Notes: generated by a model not told the origin, from the letters alone. Positions 21,418 through 33,476 are shown, numbered from the stretch's first letter. The stretch is DNA of 64,000 nucleotides from Brachypodium distachyon (GCF_000005505.3 NC_016133.3:46031237-46095236), one strand, 5' to 3'. Program-made: numbers and translations.

Positions 21418-23849
21418 CTGCCGCAGCCCCCCGCTAGACTCGTTGCTTCCCCTGTACCTCCTTCTCGTTTGCTTTACCTGCAAGTATGGCGCTTAGCGCC
21501 GTTTGGACAATGACCTTTTGATTAGTCCATGTAACCACTCGACACCTAGTTAATCAAGCTTGTTAGTTTGCTTAATTTCTGTCCTTTATTCCCGAGGCCG
21601 CCTCGCGGGGTGGTTCCCTTAGCCTTTGCGTGTCTTGCCTTGTGTTGCGGGGGGACTCGCGCACGCCTCACCCTTGACCGGACCAGGGACCCGGGACGGA
21701 CCCGCGGTGCCGACCTGGGGCCAAGCGGTAGCGGCGAGCCACTCCACTTGTGGGGTAACTACTCCAAGCCATGCCCCCCTCCCCCGGGACGGACCCGGGA
21801 GCCACACGGGGAGCGCACTCCCCCCGCAAGCGTCCCTTTTTACACTCCGGCTACGCGCGAGATCCGGGGCCGCACCCAGCGGGGCAGTGCTCGGTTTCGT
21901 TCAGCTCTTAGCGAATTCAGCGTTCATGTTCAGATACTTAGCTTTTTTGTGCGGTCCAATGTTTCGTGATGCTCCGCGGTAGAGTGCAGACGGGGCGCTA
22001 CCTCGGTAGGAAACCATCCGGGGTACTGTTCAAGGGAAACGATCTTGGAGGGATGCGGCAGGAACGCGGGGGCAGGATCGCCGCTGGCGGCAACCGCCGC
22101 CGCCGATGCTACCACCACGCTCACGCGGCAACCCTCGCCCTCAGGGGCGGACCCTGGCCTTCAGGGACGAACCCTGGCTTAGGAGGACTCCGCCCCGGGA
22201 GCAGCCGCGAGACGGCTATAACGTCCTCGGCGCCGGCCTCGCCACACCCCGAACGGCGGGTACGGGTGACGAGGAAGTTATAGCCTTCCAGCGACAGCCC
22301 CCGCAACTGGGGAGACCTGGGTTTTATCTAGGGGACTCGTCCCAAGGGATGCGACGACCCTTGTTACCCGGGAGCTAAATTGCTCGAGGGCCGCGGCAAG
22401 GACGCGGTGATGGGCTGGAACGAGCGACGAGCGCCGGCACCGGCGCCATCACAGCATTCTCGCAATGACCCGCGCCCGAAAAAGGCTCTCTCAAAGGGAA
22501 TGCGGCCGGGTCTCTGTGATAGTGCACCCGCCGGCACAAGGCACGGATGGCACGCACTACCATAGAGTCTCCGCGCCAACCCTGGTCCTTGCGGAGGTGT
22601 CCTACGGAGGGGGGCGACAAGGGCACTGTGGCAATGCACCCCGTCGGCGCCGGACGCTGACGGGACACACCATCACAGTGCCTCTGCGGCGACCCTCGCC
22701 CCGGAACCGCCCCTTTGAGGAAGCGCAGCAGGGGCACAACGGCAGTGCACCTGTCGGCGTGGGACGCCGATGGCACGCACTACCACCGTGCCTCTGCGGC
22801 GCCCCTCGGGGTGGGCTCGATGGGGTGATGCGGCAGGGGCGTGATGGCGGCGCACTCGCCGGCGCTAGGCACCGGCGGGAAGCACCACCTCCGCGCCTCC
22901 GTCGCACCACCTGCTTTCACGGCCCCGAACCCGGCTTCGCTCTGAGCAATTCCATGGTTGGGGCACGCCTTTTATAGACACGGGAGGGAGGCTTGCCTCC
23001 ACGCGCGACGGATCCGCGCGGCATCGTGGCGCCTTTTCCCCGAACGCGGCGCAGTTTCCGCCGCCCTGCTTACCGGGTAACCACAGCACACATGGCGGCC
23101 AGCCGTCAACTCAAAAGCCTCGGAGTGCGGTGAACCCCTTGTGTTGCGGTCCTCCCTCACCACAAGGCACCGGTGTATGGTGCGACCCATGGGCAGCTCA
23201 CGGGCACCACAACGTACAAGATTCCTGCCTTTCCTGCAGGTTAGACTGTTACCAGATCCGAGGTGCTGAATTTTTTTTGAAACTTACGAAAACAAGTAAC
23301 ACAGGTAAATTAGATAAACCTCATCTCTCCTGCTTCCCAGCCCCCGGCACAAAGGGGTCGATGCCAAACTTGGATGTGAGCGTTTCCTTTCCCGGGCGCA
23401 GCGACTGCGGGGTGCAGGCGGCGGGAGGCCGAGCAACCGCACGCCTAGTGGTGCACGTTGCGGGAAGCCCGCCAGCGGCACGACCAGTGATGCACGTTGG
23501 GGGAAGCCCGTCAACGGCATGTCGAGTGATGCACGTTGCGGGAAGCCCGCCAACGGCATGTCCAGTGATGCACGTTGCGGGAAGCCCGCCAACGGCATGT
23601 CCAGTGCCGGAACGATCCGGCAACGGGTTTTCGTGCTCACAACCAAGTAGGGAAAGACACCTTTGTGCATCTAAGGCAGGAGGCAAGAGGGGGAAAACAC
23701 GCGAATGAACAGGGCAAGAACAAAGCTCAGGGGTGAAATACTTATCTTTATTCACAATTAACTAGCGGTTTACACACGGGGGCTGCCCGGTTACACTAGT
23801 TCGAGAGGTATGCATCGGAGGCATCACCTGAGGGTCGGGCTCCGCCGCT
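21418..23849. other. E non-coding region between antisense ORF and pol, with GC-rich repeats
   Basis: No domain found on either strand. Roughly 22400-22900 holds imperfect repeats of about 105-120 bp: the phrases CACTACCATAGAG, CCATCACAGTGCCTCTGCGG and CACTACCACCGTGCCTCTGC recur at about 22556, 22670 and 22776. A second, shorter array is at 23448-23603. Such variable repeats are known in the 3' region of Tat elements. Confidence 0.55.
23448..23603. repeat. Four tandem 39-bp units
   Basis: Unit GTGATGCACGTTGCGGGAAG plus 19 more bases, four copies, the last two identical. Because 39 is a multiple of three, open frames pass through it on both strands (for example a 13-residue repeat starting MHVAGSPP), which creates a spurious ORF at 23130-23708. 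Confidence 0.85.
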
Positions 23850-26695
23850 TCACGGGTAGAACTTGCGCAAGTGTTCAATATTCCAGCTATTGGGCACCGG
23901 CAAGCCGTCTTCGGTTTCCAGGCGGACAGCCCCCGGCCTGGTCACCTGCACTACCCGGAAGGGGCCCTCCCATTTCGGAGTCAACTTGTTCCCGGCCTTC
24001 GTTCCTTGTATCCGCCGTACGCGCGTACTCGGGGAGATCCGTACTTGAGCTCGAGGGGCAGCACCGCTTCCGCCCCGTAGACAAGGGCGAAAGGAGTTTC
24101 GCCAGTTGCCCGACTAGGTGTGGTCCGGACAGACCACAGCACGGGCTGGAGTTCTTCGATCCAGTGCTTCCCGTGGCCTTTGAGCTTGTCAAAGGTTCTC
24201 GTCTTGAGCCCCCGCAGAACCTCTGCGTTGGCTCGCTCCGCCTGTCCGTTGCTCCTCGGGTGAGCGACGGACGCGAAGCGCAGCTTAGTGCCCATGTCTT
24301 CGCAGTAGGCATGAAACGCCGCGCTCGTGAATTGCGTGCCGTTATCGGTGATGATGCTGTTAGGAACACCAAACCGGCACACAATGCCCTTAAGGAACTT
24401 GATGGCCGCATGGGCGGTCACCTTGCGCACTGGTTCCACCTCCACCCATTTGGAGAACTTGTCGACGGCCACAAACAAGTATTCGTAACCGCCAACCGCC
24501 CTTGGTAGCTTGCCGACGATGTCTAGTCCCCAGACCGCGAACGGCCACGAGGACGGGATGGCATGCAGGGCCTGGGCTGGTTGGTTGCTCTTCTTCGAGT
24601 GGAACTGGCACGCTTCGCACGTCCTCACCAGCCGCTCTGCGTCGGCCAAGGCCGTGGGCTAGTAAAAGCCATGCCGGAAAGCCTTGCCGGCTAAAGCCCG
24701 GGAGGCCACATGGTGTGAACATGTGCCTCGATGTATGTCCTCCAACAGTGCACACCTTTCTTCCTGCGGCACGTAGAGGAGTTTGATACCATTTGCACGC
24801 CTGCGATATACGTTGCCGTCTATCACAGTGTACATCTTGGCTCGCCGCGCTACGCGCTCCGCGGCGACGTCATCCTCCGGGAGAGCCTCTCCTTTCAAAT
24901 AGCGGGCGATCTCTTCCGCCCAGGGAGGAATTTCTCTGCCAATGCATGCCGCCATATCAGCGGCATGGACCCCTGCTGCTGCAGGGGTTCCCTCGGTTGC
25001 CGGAGGGGCGTCCCCGGTAGCCGTCTGGGGGGTGACTGAAGGAGCCAGTATCTTCTGACAGAACACCCCCGCCGGAGGCTTCCGGCGCTCTGCTGCCATC
25101 TTGGCCAGCTCATCAGCAGCGAAGTTGTCCTTCCGCTTGACGTGTTCGAAGCGCAAACCCTTGAACTTCCGTTCCAACTTGCGAACCTCTTCCACGTACG
25201 GCGCCATTTGAGGGCAATCGTAGTCCTTGTTCACCTGGTTGATCACAAGCTGGGAATCACCGCGAACAACCAGGCGCTTAATGTCGAGGGCGATCGCTGC
25301 CCGCAGCCTGGCAAGCAGGCCTTCGTATTCCGTCGTGTTGTTGGTGGAGTTAGCGAAGTCGAGTTGGACGGCGAGCCGCAGCTGGTCCCCTGTGGGTGAC
25401 TCGATGATGACCCCGGCCCCCGCTCCCTGGAGACTGAACGCACCGTCGAAGTAGAGGACCCAGTGGCTCTCGTCCAGCTTGCCGGGAAGGCCGGTCTCCG
25501 ACTCACTTTCTTCTACGCCCGTGGACGTCCACTCCGCGACGAAGTCCGCCAGGGCCGTGCTCTTGATGCTTTTGGAGTTGGCGAAGTGGAGGTCGAACTC
25601 CGACAGCTCCATCCTCCATTCGGCCACCCTCCCGGTGGCTTCACGGTTGGTGAGGGTCCTCCCGAGGCAGAACCCGGACACCGCCGTGACGCGGTGCGCC
25701 TGGAAGTAGTGGCGCAACTTGCGGGACGCAAGGAGGATCCCCACAAGGAGCTTCTGTACTTGCAGGTATCTTGTCCGCGCGTCGCGCAACACAGTACTGA
25801 CGAAGTACACCGGTCGCTGCACCAACCGCTTCCGAGGCGCCGGGGTTGCCAGCTCTGGGGTGGTCCCTGGGTTTGAGGTGGTTGCCGGAGGCTGCTCAGC
25901 CCCCTGCCCCGCAGCCCCAATCCCCGGGACGTCTTCCTCCCTCTCGGCAACCAGCACCGAGCTGACCACCTGGTCAGTCGCCGCTAGGTAGAGTAGCAGC
26001 GGCTCGCCCAACTTGGGGGCGACGAGGATGGGCGGTGACCTCAGGTATCGCTTGAGTTCCTGGAGCGCCGCCTCGGTCTCGGCAGTCTAGTCGACTGGAC
26101 CCTTCTTCTTCATTACCCGGAAGAAAGGCAGGGCACGCTCGCCCAGCCTGGAGATGAAGCGTCCAAGCGCCGCAACGCAGCCGTTGAGGCGCTGGACATC
26201 TTTCACCTTGCGGGGGGCCTCCATCTTCTCGATGGCTTCTATTTGGTCAGGTTGGCCTGTATCCCCTGGTGTGAAACCAAGAAACCCAGAAGCTGCCCGG
26301 AGTTGACACCGAAGGTGCACTTATCAGGGTTCAGCCTGAGCTTGATCTTGCGGAGGTTGTCAAATGTCTCCCGCAGGTCATCAATCAGCGAGTCCCTACG
26401 CTTCGATTTGATGACGATGTCATCCATGTAGGCCTCCGCATTGCGGCCTAGCTGGGGCCCCAAACATTCTCGCAGGGCGCGCTGGAAAGTGGAGCCCGCG
26501 TTCTTCAACCCGAAAGGCATGCATGTATAGCAGTAGCAGCCAACCGGGGTGATAAACGCTGTCTTTTCCTCATCCTCAACCGCCATCTTGATTTGATGGT
26601 AGCCGGAGAAAGCATCCAGAAAACTCAACATGCCACAACCAGCGGTAAAATCAACTATCTGGTCGATACGGGGTACAGGGAAGGGATCCTTGGGG
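23850..26695 (-). pseudogene. E pol: RT (partial), RNase H, extra RNase H-like, integrase
   Basis: RT begins abruptly at 26695 (PKDPFPVPRIDQ) after the LTR fragment and retains AYMDDIV, so the catalytic YMDD is intact. A frameshift occurs near 26243. A TAG near 26089 reads as a lost Trp before TAETEAALQEL. The RNase H and the second RNase H-like domain (FDGAFSLQGAGAGV...TTEYEGLL...GDSQLVINQ) lie at about 26010-24980. Integrase has H2C2-type residues, then D (GLDIVGKLP), D (ITDNGTQFT) and E (NGQAERAN). A TAG near 24659 splits it where Trp is expected (FY-W-PTALADAE). The C terminus ends WNIEHLRKFYP at a TGA (23852-23850). It cannot make a full product. Confidence 0.85.
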
Positions 26696-27219
26696 CTACA
26701 AGTGTCCAACGGGGAGGCACACAACTCTCCCGGGTGAGTTGGTGGCATGCATGGGTGCCACCTCCGCTGCTGGGGGCCTAGGACCCTAGGGTAGGATTGG
26801 ACAACCACTGTTCCTTGGATCGGACGGGTAACTACCCGTCGGTCGGCTCGTTTACTAAGCCGCGCGCCTTACTCCTTGCCTCGGTGGGACCGCGAGTTCC
26901 GCGCCCGTCACGCGCCCGCACGGCGCTGTCCAGTGGGCCCCACGACCCGAGGCGGGGGCACGCGTCCGGGAGCCCCCAGTCCCCGCAAGTCGGCCCGGGA
27001 AGCACCCAGGCCCAGCGCACCCGGGAACCTCCTCCCGGGAAGCAGCTTCCCGGGAGGTGCCTAAGCGGGAATATTCCCGGAAGCCCCACTAGCCCCTTTC
27101 GGGCTGGCAGCTTGCCGGGAAGCTCGTCGGCGCTCCCCGGGATGAGACCTTCCCGGGAACCCGGGGGAGGGGGCCACGCGTCGCGCAGCGGTGGTACCCC
27201 GGGTGCCACTGGTGCGACA
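26696..27219 (-). repeat. E 5' LTR (right), truncated
   Basis: 524 bp matching 18085-18591 plus the true LTR start (TGTCGCACCAGTGG in element orientation). It joins RT coding sequence at 26695/26696 with no PBS or gag between. Confidence 0.85.
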
Positions 27220-28287
27220 ATATCTTTTGATTTTGAACTCCAAATTGGTCCAAATAAATCCCAGAAAATTTGTAAAATCATGTTCTACCATGATACAACT
27301 TTTGGAAGTAGTTTCTCTTCAAAATAAAAAATATAAAAATACATTTGCCCTATAAATGCCTTTAGGACTATATATCCATTTAAATAAAATACTTTTTCAA
27401 CTCCAAATAATGATCCAAAAATTATGGGATAGCTTATATATGCAATAAACCCCTTTTATACTTAAACCTTAATGGTTTGAAGATCCAAAGCTCAAATGGG
27501 TGTAAACCGTAGGGTTTAAAATGAAACAAACATCTTTCCAAAGCCCTTTTGAGATTCAAATTTGATTTCAAATATGCAATTGTGGCATGATGCTTATGAA
27601 TGCAATGCTCATGTAAAGGTTTGAAATTTTGGAATGTTACAAAATCGACGTGTTAATCCCTTGCTGTCCTCACGGTAGAGTAGCAAAGGCATTGACTACA
27701 GGAATTTTCAGAACATAATCCCCCAGACCACCTGAAGGACGCGTTCCAACCTACACTGCTACATACCGATGTCACCTCAGGTCCAGGTTCATATTTCTTA
27801 CATCCATCCTGGCAGAGCCCATAATACCATGTGGTTGTACTGGAAGCTACTAAATAGGAAACTAGTCCAGTCTCTCGTTATCCCGGGTGGCATCCCACAT
27901 TGTGACGCAGGCGCTCCCCGAATCGCACAGGGAGACGACCTTGGACGCTCCCGAATCACACGGAGAGACGACTCAGCGGGCCCCATAGAAATGGACCTAA
28001 CGTCACGACATCCGAAAACTCAAAGCCGCCCACCCATGATGATTCATTGAATTACTTGTTTTGCCATACACTAGGAAAAATCATAATGTAATTCAATAGT
28101 ATCACATTGTAATAATACCACCCTCGTATATTATCATAGCATAGCATCTTACTACTACGATGGCAATTGGTGGTAAGGTCATGACAAGAGTATCGTATAC
28201 TACTATGAGAGATCATAGCTAGCATAGGTACAATAATAATCCTAACAATGCAACAAATAAAATCTAGTGCATAATAAAATAATGGGA

Positions 28288-31264
28288 TGATACCAAATCT
28301 CTTAACCCCCCGTATCGGTGAAACTCTGAGATACGCTCTATCTTCAGCCTCGTAGGTAACCTCCCTACATTTGGTATCTGCGTAGCTCTTTTGTCTTGAC
28401 TGGGCTACCTTCAGTCGGTCTCGGATGAGTCTAACCTTTTCTTCGGCATCCTTTATCAAGTCTGGGCCGAATAGGCTACGGTCTCCTACACCATCCCATA
28501 ACAATGGTGTTCTGCACTTCCTTCCATACAAAGCTTCAAACGGTGACATTTCAATGCTGGCTTGGAAGCTGTTGTTGTATGAGAATTCTGCGTACGGCAG
28601 ATTGTCATCCCAACTGGATCCATAATCTAGAGCGCACGCTCTCAACATATCTTCAAGGATCTGATTTACTCTCTCGGTCTGTCCATCCGTCTACGGATGA
28701 AATGCTGTAGTGAATTCCAGTCTCGTTCCAAGAGATTCGTGTAGTTGTCCCCAAAATCTTGAGGTAAATTGGGCACCTCTGTCTGAAACTATTTCCTTCG
28801 GTACTCCGTGTAAACACACGATTCTAGATATGTAGTGTTTCGCTAACTGTGCGCTGGTGTAAGTGGTCTTTACCGGTATGAAGTGGGCAACCTTGGTCAA
28901 ACGGTCAACCACTACCCAAATGGAATCATATTGGCAGTGATCTTAGCAATCCTGCTGGTTTTTGGTGCTCTGCCTTAACTCTGCTGCACACATCGCAAGA
29001 GGCAACAAACTCTGCGATGTCTCGCTTTAATCCGGACCACCAAAATGTTTCCTTGAGGTTCATGCACATTTTCGTGTTCCTAGGGTGGATTGAGTACGGT
29101 GAGTCATGGGCTTCTTGCAAAATCAACTTTCTGAGTTCTGGATCCTGCGGTACACAAATGCGTTTTCCGAACCATATGGTTCCCTGGTCGTCTTCTCGAA
29201 AATCTTTGGCCTTTCCAATAACCATATTCTCTTTTATTTCCTTTATTTCCGAATCATCCTTCTGTGCTTCTCTAATCTTATCCAACAACGTGGGCTGTAC
29301 TTCCAAAGTGGCTAAATAACCTTCCGGCACTATTTCCAGTTTGAGGTCCTTGAACTGTTCGCATAACTCTGGTGGTAATTCTCCAGCTGTTAGTCCATTC
29401 AAATAGCCCTTGCGGCTCAAAGCGTCGGCTACTACATTTGCCTTGCCGGGGTGGTATTGCAAATTCAGATCATAGTCTTTTATCAGCTCTAGCCATCTTC
29501 TCTCCCTCAGATTCAACTCCTTCTGAGTGAATATGTACTTCAGGCTCTTGTGATCTGTGAACAGCTCACAATGTTTCCCCATCAGATAGTGTCTCCAAGT
29601 CTTCAAGACATGCACTACTGATGCTAATTCTAAATCATGAGTGGGGTAGTTGCCTTCGTGGCTCTTTAGTTTCCGCGAAGTGTACGCTACAACTCTTCCA
29701 CCTTGCATTAAAACTCCTCCCAATCCTTGGCGTGAGGCGTCACAGTATACTTGGAAATCCTCTTGCAGGTCAGGCAAAACAAGGATGGGTGCAGACACTA
29801 GTCTTTTCTTCAATCCTGGAAACTTTCTTCACACTTCTTGTTCCAGGTAAACTTCTTCTCTTTCTTTAAAAGCTCGGTCATGGGTTTTGCTATCTTGGAG
29901 AAGTTCTCAATGAACCTCCGGTAATAACCAGCAAGTCCAAGGAAACTGCGGACTTCTCCGACATTCTTCGGTGCCTCCCATTCTGTAACTGCTGCAACCT
30001 TTGCTGGGTCAACAGCTACTCCGGCTCCTGACACTATGTGTCCTAGAAATCTGACTTCTGATAACCAAAATTCACACTTGTTGAATTTGGCGTACAGCTC
30101 GTGCGCTCTCAGCTTCTCCAATATCATGCGCAGATGCTGCTCGTGCTCTTCCTTGCTCTTGGAATAAATCAAGATGTCATCTATAAAAACCACGACAAAC
30201 TTATCCAAGAATTCCATGAACACCTTGTTCATCATGTTCATGAAGTATGCAGGTGCATTGGTCAAACCAAAAGGCATCACGGTGTACTCATACAATCCAT
30301 ACCTAGTGGTGAATGCCGTCTTGGCTATATCCATCTCTCGGATCTTCAGCTGGAAATACCCTGATCGCAGATCGATCTTTGAGAACACACAGGCTCCTTC
30401 CAACTGGTCGAAAAGATCGTTGATGATAGGTAAGGGGTATTTACTCTTTATCGTCACCTCATTCAGTGACCGATAATCAATACACATCCGTTGGTTCTTG
30501 TCCTTCTTTTCCACAAACAGGACAGGTGCTCCCCATGGTGATGAACTGGGGCGGATGAAACCTTTCGCTAACTGTTCAGCTAGCTGCTTCTTTAATTCCT
30601 TTAACTCATCCACAGCCATCTTATAAGGTCTCTTGGCTATGGGTCCACTTTCGGGCATCAACTCGATGAGAAACTCTACATTACGGTCCGGTGGCATGCT
30701 TGGTAATTCCTTTGGGAATACGTCTGGGTATTCCTTCACTATTGGTACTTCGTCCATGCTAACCCCCTTAAGAGCATTAACCTTGGGTTTCTTAAGCTCA
30801 TGGGTTGACTTGTACCAAATGCGTCTTTTGTCTGGGGTTGTAAGTGTGACTGTCCTCTGGGCATAGTCTACTAGACCTTCATACCGTGTCAGCCAGTCCA
30901 TTCCCAGGATTAGGTCCAGTCCTCGGGAATCTATAACTATGAGATCAGAGGGAGAATTGTGTCGCCCAATACTTAGGGGTAGCTGGCGACAGTGTCGGGT
31001 TGCTAGCATTGTTCGACCCGGTGAGTTTACTTTCATAGGTCAACTCATGGTCTTAGAGGGTAATTTGCCTCTTTCTATCAATACTCTTGAAATGAATGAA
31101 TGCGATGCACCAGTCTCAAATAGAACTATTACTTCAAAATCATTCACGTGGAAGGTGCCAAGTATGATACCTGGTTCCTCGGTGATCTCTTCCACATCCA
31201 CGTGATTCACGTGGCTCTTCTGGAATGGGTTGGGCTTGTTCCCAGTGCCATCCTGGTTCTCTGG
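28288..31264 (-). pseudogene. C protease and pol (RT, RNase H, partial integrase)
   Basis: Protease at about 31170-31060 has FETGAS where DTGAS is expected, so the catalytic Asp is now Glu. A TGA at 31040-31042 stands for Arg (TMS-R-PMKVN). RT spans about 30600-29900; the YVDD-equivalent reads FIDDILIYS (near 30165). A one-base loss near 29810 shifts the frame (EESFQ to KKRLVSAP). RNase H (DASRQGLGG, DHKSLKY) is at 29750-29400. In integrase, about 30 codons are deleted at 28930 (LLRSLPI joined to YDSIWVV), removing the first catalytic Asp. A TAG at about 28694 replaces Gln before TDGQTERVNQ. Pol breaks off at 28288, before the end of integrase and any chromodomain. Confidence 0.85.
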
Positions 31265-32329
31265 GCAGTTGGTGGCGTATTGTCCCATCTTGTGACACTT
31301 AAAGCATTCCACCTTGCTCATGTCCTTGTTGGCATTGTGGTTCTGACCATTGTTGTTCTGGCCATTGCCGTTATTCCTGCCATTGCCATTGCCATTGCAA
31401 TTGATGGGCCTTAGGCGAGCGAACTGATGCTGCTGTTGGTGTTGGTGCTGTGGATGGTGCCGGTTTCCATTGCCACCCTGGTGGTGGTGTCCTTGGCTTC
31501 CCTAGCGGTGGTGGTGACTACTTCCTCCACTGCAGTGGCTGTTCTGGTTCCCGTTCCTGCTCAAGGAGGAACTGCCACTTCCATCATAGAAGGTGCGCTG
31601 CTTCTGATGCGGGCCAGTGTGAAAGCCTCCTCTGTGAAGCCTCTTCTTGCGGCTTTCCATCTGAGTGAGCTTACTTTCCGAAATGATGGCCTTGTCAATC
31701 AAGGACTGGTAAGTGGGGGTGTAAGCAACCGCAAGTTGAACTGACAGTTCGTCGTTTAGACCGTCCAAGAATTTTTCTCTCCGCTTGGCATCGGTGTTCA
31801 CATCGTCTGGCGCGTAGCGGGACAGCTAGTTGAAAACCTCTATATACTCCGACACTGAGCGGCTTCCTTGTCGCAGTCTGTGAAACTCTTTCTTCTTCAG
31901 GCTGAGCACTCCCGCAGAGATGTGGGCGGTGCGGAAAGCTTCCTAGAACATGTCCCGGGTGACATCCTCGATGGGGGTGGTGATCTAAAATTTTTCCCAA
32001 CATGTCAGTAAATGAGCTGCAAACCGCACTTTCTCTTCATCAGTGCAGTTGATGGTGACCAAATTCTTGTTGACTGACCGGAGCCAATCGTCAGCCATAA
32101 CAGGCTCAGTGGAGCTAGAAAAAGTGGGCGGGTGCAAACGCAGAAATCTGGTCAGCATATCCACTTGGGGTGGGTGGTGTTACTGGTTGTTGTTGGGGTT
32201 CTGCTGAGTGATCATCTGAAAGAATTGGGTCTGTGCTGCCAACAGTTGTTGCATGGTTGCAACATTCCCTTCTGCGTCAGCATTGTTAGCCTCGGCGTTG
32301 CTGGTGGGGTTCTGGCGTCTCGGAGGCAT
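31265..32329 (-). pseudogene. C gag, decayed
   Basis: Starts at ATG 32329-32327 (MPPRRQNPTSNAEANN), 293 bp after the stop of the upstream ORF. It keeps the Gag core (MADDWLRSVNKNLV, EFHRLRQGSRSVSEYIEVFN), a Gly/His/Asn-rich linker and a CCHC knuckle (CFKCHKMGQYATNC, 31306-31265) whose His has become Gln. TAG codons interrupt it near 31985, 31945, 31828 and 31503, mostly at former CAG codons. Confidence 0.8.
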
Positions 32330-32621
32330 CTGTTTAGGGTAGCATAGATGAGGAAACAGATAGAATAGAGCTAAGGATAACTAAACCCCCAAACAAGACA
32401 TAACTCAGGCACATATCAATCATACACTCAATCAATCATAAAAATGTTTTGAAAAAGATAGCAAATCACACTTGTTCATGATGGGGTATTGCCCATAAGA
32501 AAAGAGTACGAGTAAAAAGCAATCGATCTTCATTGCCATACACATGGATTGTATGGTCAATGACTAACTCGCAATACTGATAACGAAAAGAAAAGATAAA
32601 GTCTGGTAGGCATCAACAAAT

Positions 32622-33476
32622 CTAAGGGAGTGTGGCTGATGGTGTGGTCCCGTTCGCCTTCCTCTTGGAGCGGGTGTTGGTGGCAGGGGTGTCCATCTCG
32701 TGGACCTCCTGGGGCTCCTCCTCCTCAGTCGGTTCCTCCTCCTGAGGCTCCATCTCCTGATCCTGTGGCGGAGGTGGGAACTGGACAGGTGCGGCAGCTG
32801 GTGCGGCTGCGATGAACGCCTGGAACTGCTCGCAGTAGTAGCGAGCCTGGTCCCTCTCATACTGCAGCTGCTCGATGGCGTCTCCCATGTTGAGGACAGT
32901 GTTCTCCAACACGGCCTTGTCCTCCAGCCACCGGGTCTTCTCTCCCAGTAGATTACCAACCCGCTCCTCGGCTAGGTCGGCCCTGGTCATCTCGTGCTCG
33001 AGGCAAGACTCCAAGTCCACGGTGTTTATCTCCATGTTCTCGAAGTGGGTCGCCAATGGGGTTGCATCCTCGTCGTTGGTTGTAGCCACTGCCGAGCATG
33101 CATGGTTCCGCCTTCCAAAGATGAGGAAGGGGGAGTCCTCGGGGAACTTGTGCCAATAGTCCCGGCACACCTGTGCGAAGGCGCACTGCATGGCGAACTG
33201 AAGGCCCTGCTCGAAGGCGGGGTAGCGGCTGATGAAGGTGAGATCCGGCGTTGCTGGTGCGATCTCACGCCCGCGGATCTTCGTCTCGATCTCCCACCGT
33301 GGCTGCCATCCCTCGGGTGCGGCGGTCTCGACTCGGCCTCTGAACCTGGGTGGTGGCAGGTCGAGGAAAGCACACAGTGCCGCCAAAGGGGCACTGAACA
33401 ACTGGTCATCGTCCGTGGAGGGGTAATAGACGCGGGTGAACGGCGGTACATTGCGGAACGGTGTTGGGCTTCCCAT
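32622..33476 (-). CDS. Extra upstream ORF of C (ORF0-like), intact, function unknown
   Basis: 284 aa, ATG at 33476, stop at 32622, lying between the PBS/leader and gag in the sense orientation of C. The N-terminal 130 residues look globular (YPSTDDDQLFSAPLAALCAF, PRFRGRVETAAPEGW). Residues about 140-215 are rich in heptad-like E/L/R spacing and probably form a coiled coil. The C terminus is acidic (EEEPTEEEEPQEVHEMD) and ends with a basic patch, TRSKRKANG. I do not recognise a named domain. From memory, extra ORFs ahead of gag are described in long-LTR rice Gypsy elements such as RIRE3/RIRE8. It is open end to end although the neighbouring gag and pol carry many stops, and a second copy of its C-terminal half (15326-15784) is also open. 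Confidence 0.7.
   Translation of the reverse strand: MGSPTPFRNVPPFTRVYYPSTDDDQLFSAPLAALCAFLDLPPPRFRGRVETAAPEGWQPRWEIETKIRGREIAPATPDLTFISRYPAFEQGLQFAMQCAFAQVCRDYWHKFPEDSPFLIFGRRNHACSAVATTNDEDATPLATHFENMEINTVDLESCLEHEMTRADLAEERVGNLLGEKTRWLEDKAVLENTVLNMGDAIEQLQYERDQARYYCEQFQAFIAAAPAAAPVQFPPPPQDQEMEPQEEEPTEEEEPQEVHEMDTPATNTRSKRKANGTTPSATLP

Larger units (their letters stand above)
17581..27219 (-). mobile_element. Element E: second Tat-lineage Gypsy element, truncated at its 5' side, inside D
   Basis: Ends are TGTCGTCGC (left) and GTGCGACA (right) with a perfect ATATC duplication (17576-17580, 27220-27224). Pol reads on the minus strand (26695 to 23850), and an antisense spliced ORF reads on the plus strand (about 18793-21417). 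The right (5') LTR is only 524 bp and abuts the middle of RT directly, so most of the 5' LTR, PBS, gag, protease and the RT N terminus have been deleted. The left LTR also lacks its first 14 or so bases next to internal sequence. Confidence 0.9.
14561..27641 (-). mobile_element. D: rearranged LTR-type insertion of the C family, inside the C left LTR
   Basis: Starts TGAAGCGATCC and ends GATGTTACA like the C LTR, with a perfect AAATC duplication (14556-14560, 27642-27646). Composition: LTR (14561 to about 15230), a junction zone with duplicated LTR pieces (15230-15325), an inverted internal fragment (15326-16285), more LTR (about 16286-17580), element E, and the LTR end (27220-27641). It looks like an LTR or near-solo LTR that acquired an inverted piece of C-family internal sequence. 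Confidence 0.8.
13806..28287 (-). repeat. C 3' LTR (left), truncated, split by D
   Basis: Two pieces, 13806-14560 and 27647-28287, join at the AAATC duplication of D and then align with the right LTR and with F. The end nearest pol is lost at 28287, where sequence shared with F (...AATAATGGG) switches abruptly to pol. About 1.4 kb of an LTR that was probably well over 2.4 kb remains. Confidence 0.85.

Noticed and set aside
21568..22977. Several 90-170 aa frames in E
   Set aside because: Located in GC-rich repeated non-coding sequence with no domain and no agreement of frame between repeats.
23130..23708. 192-aa frame with a 13-residue repeat
   Set aside because: Created by the 39-bp tandem repeat, which is open on both strands because its length is a multiple of three.
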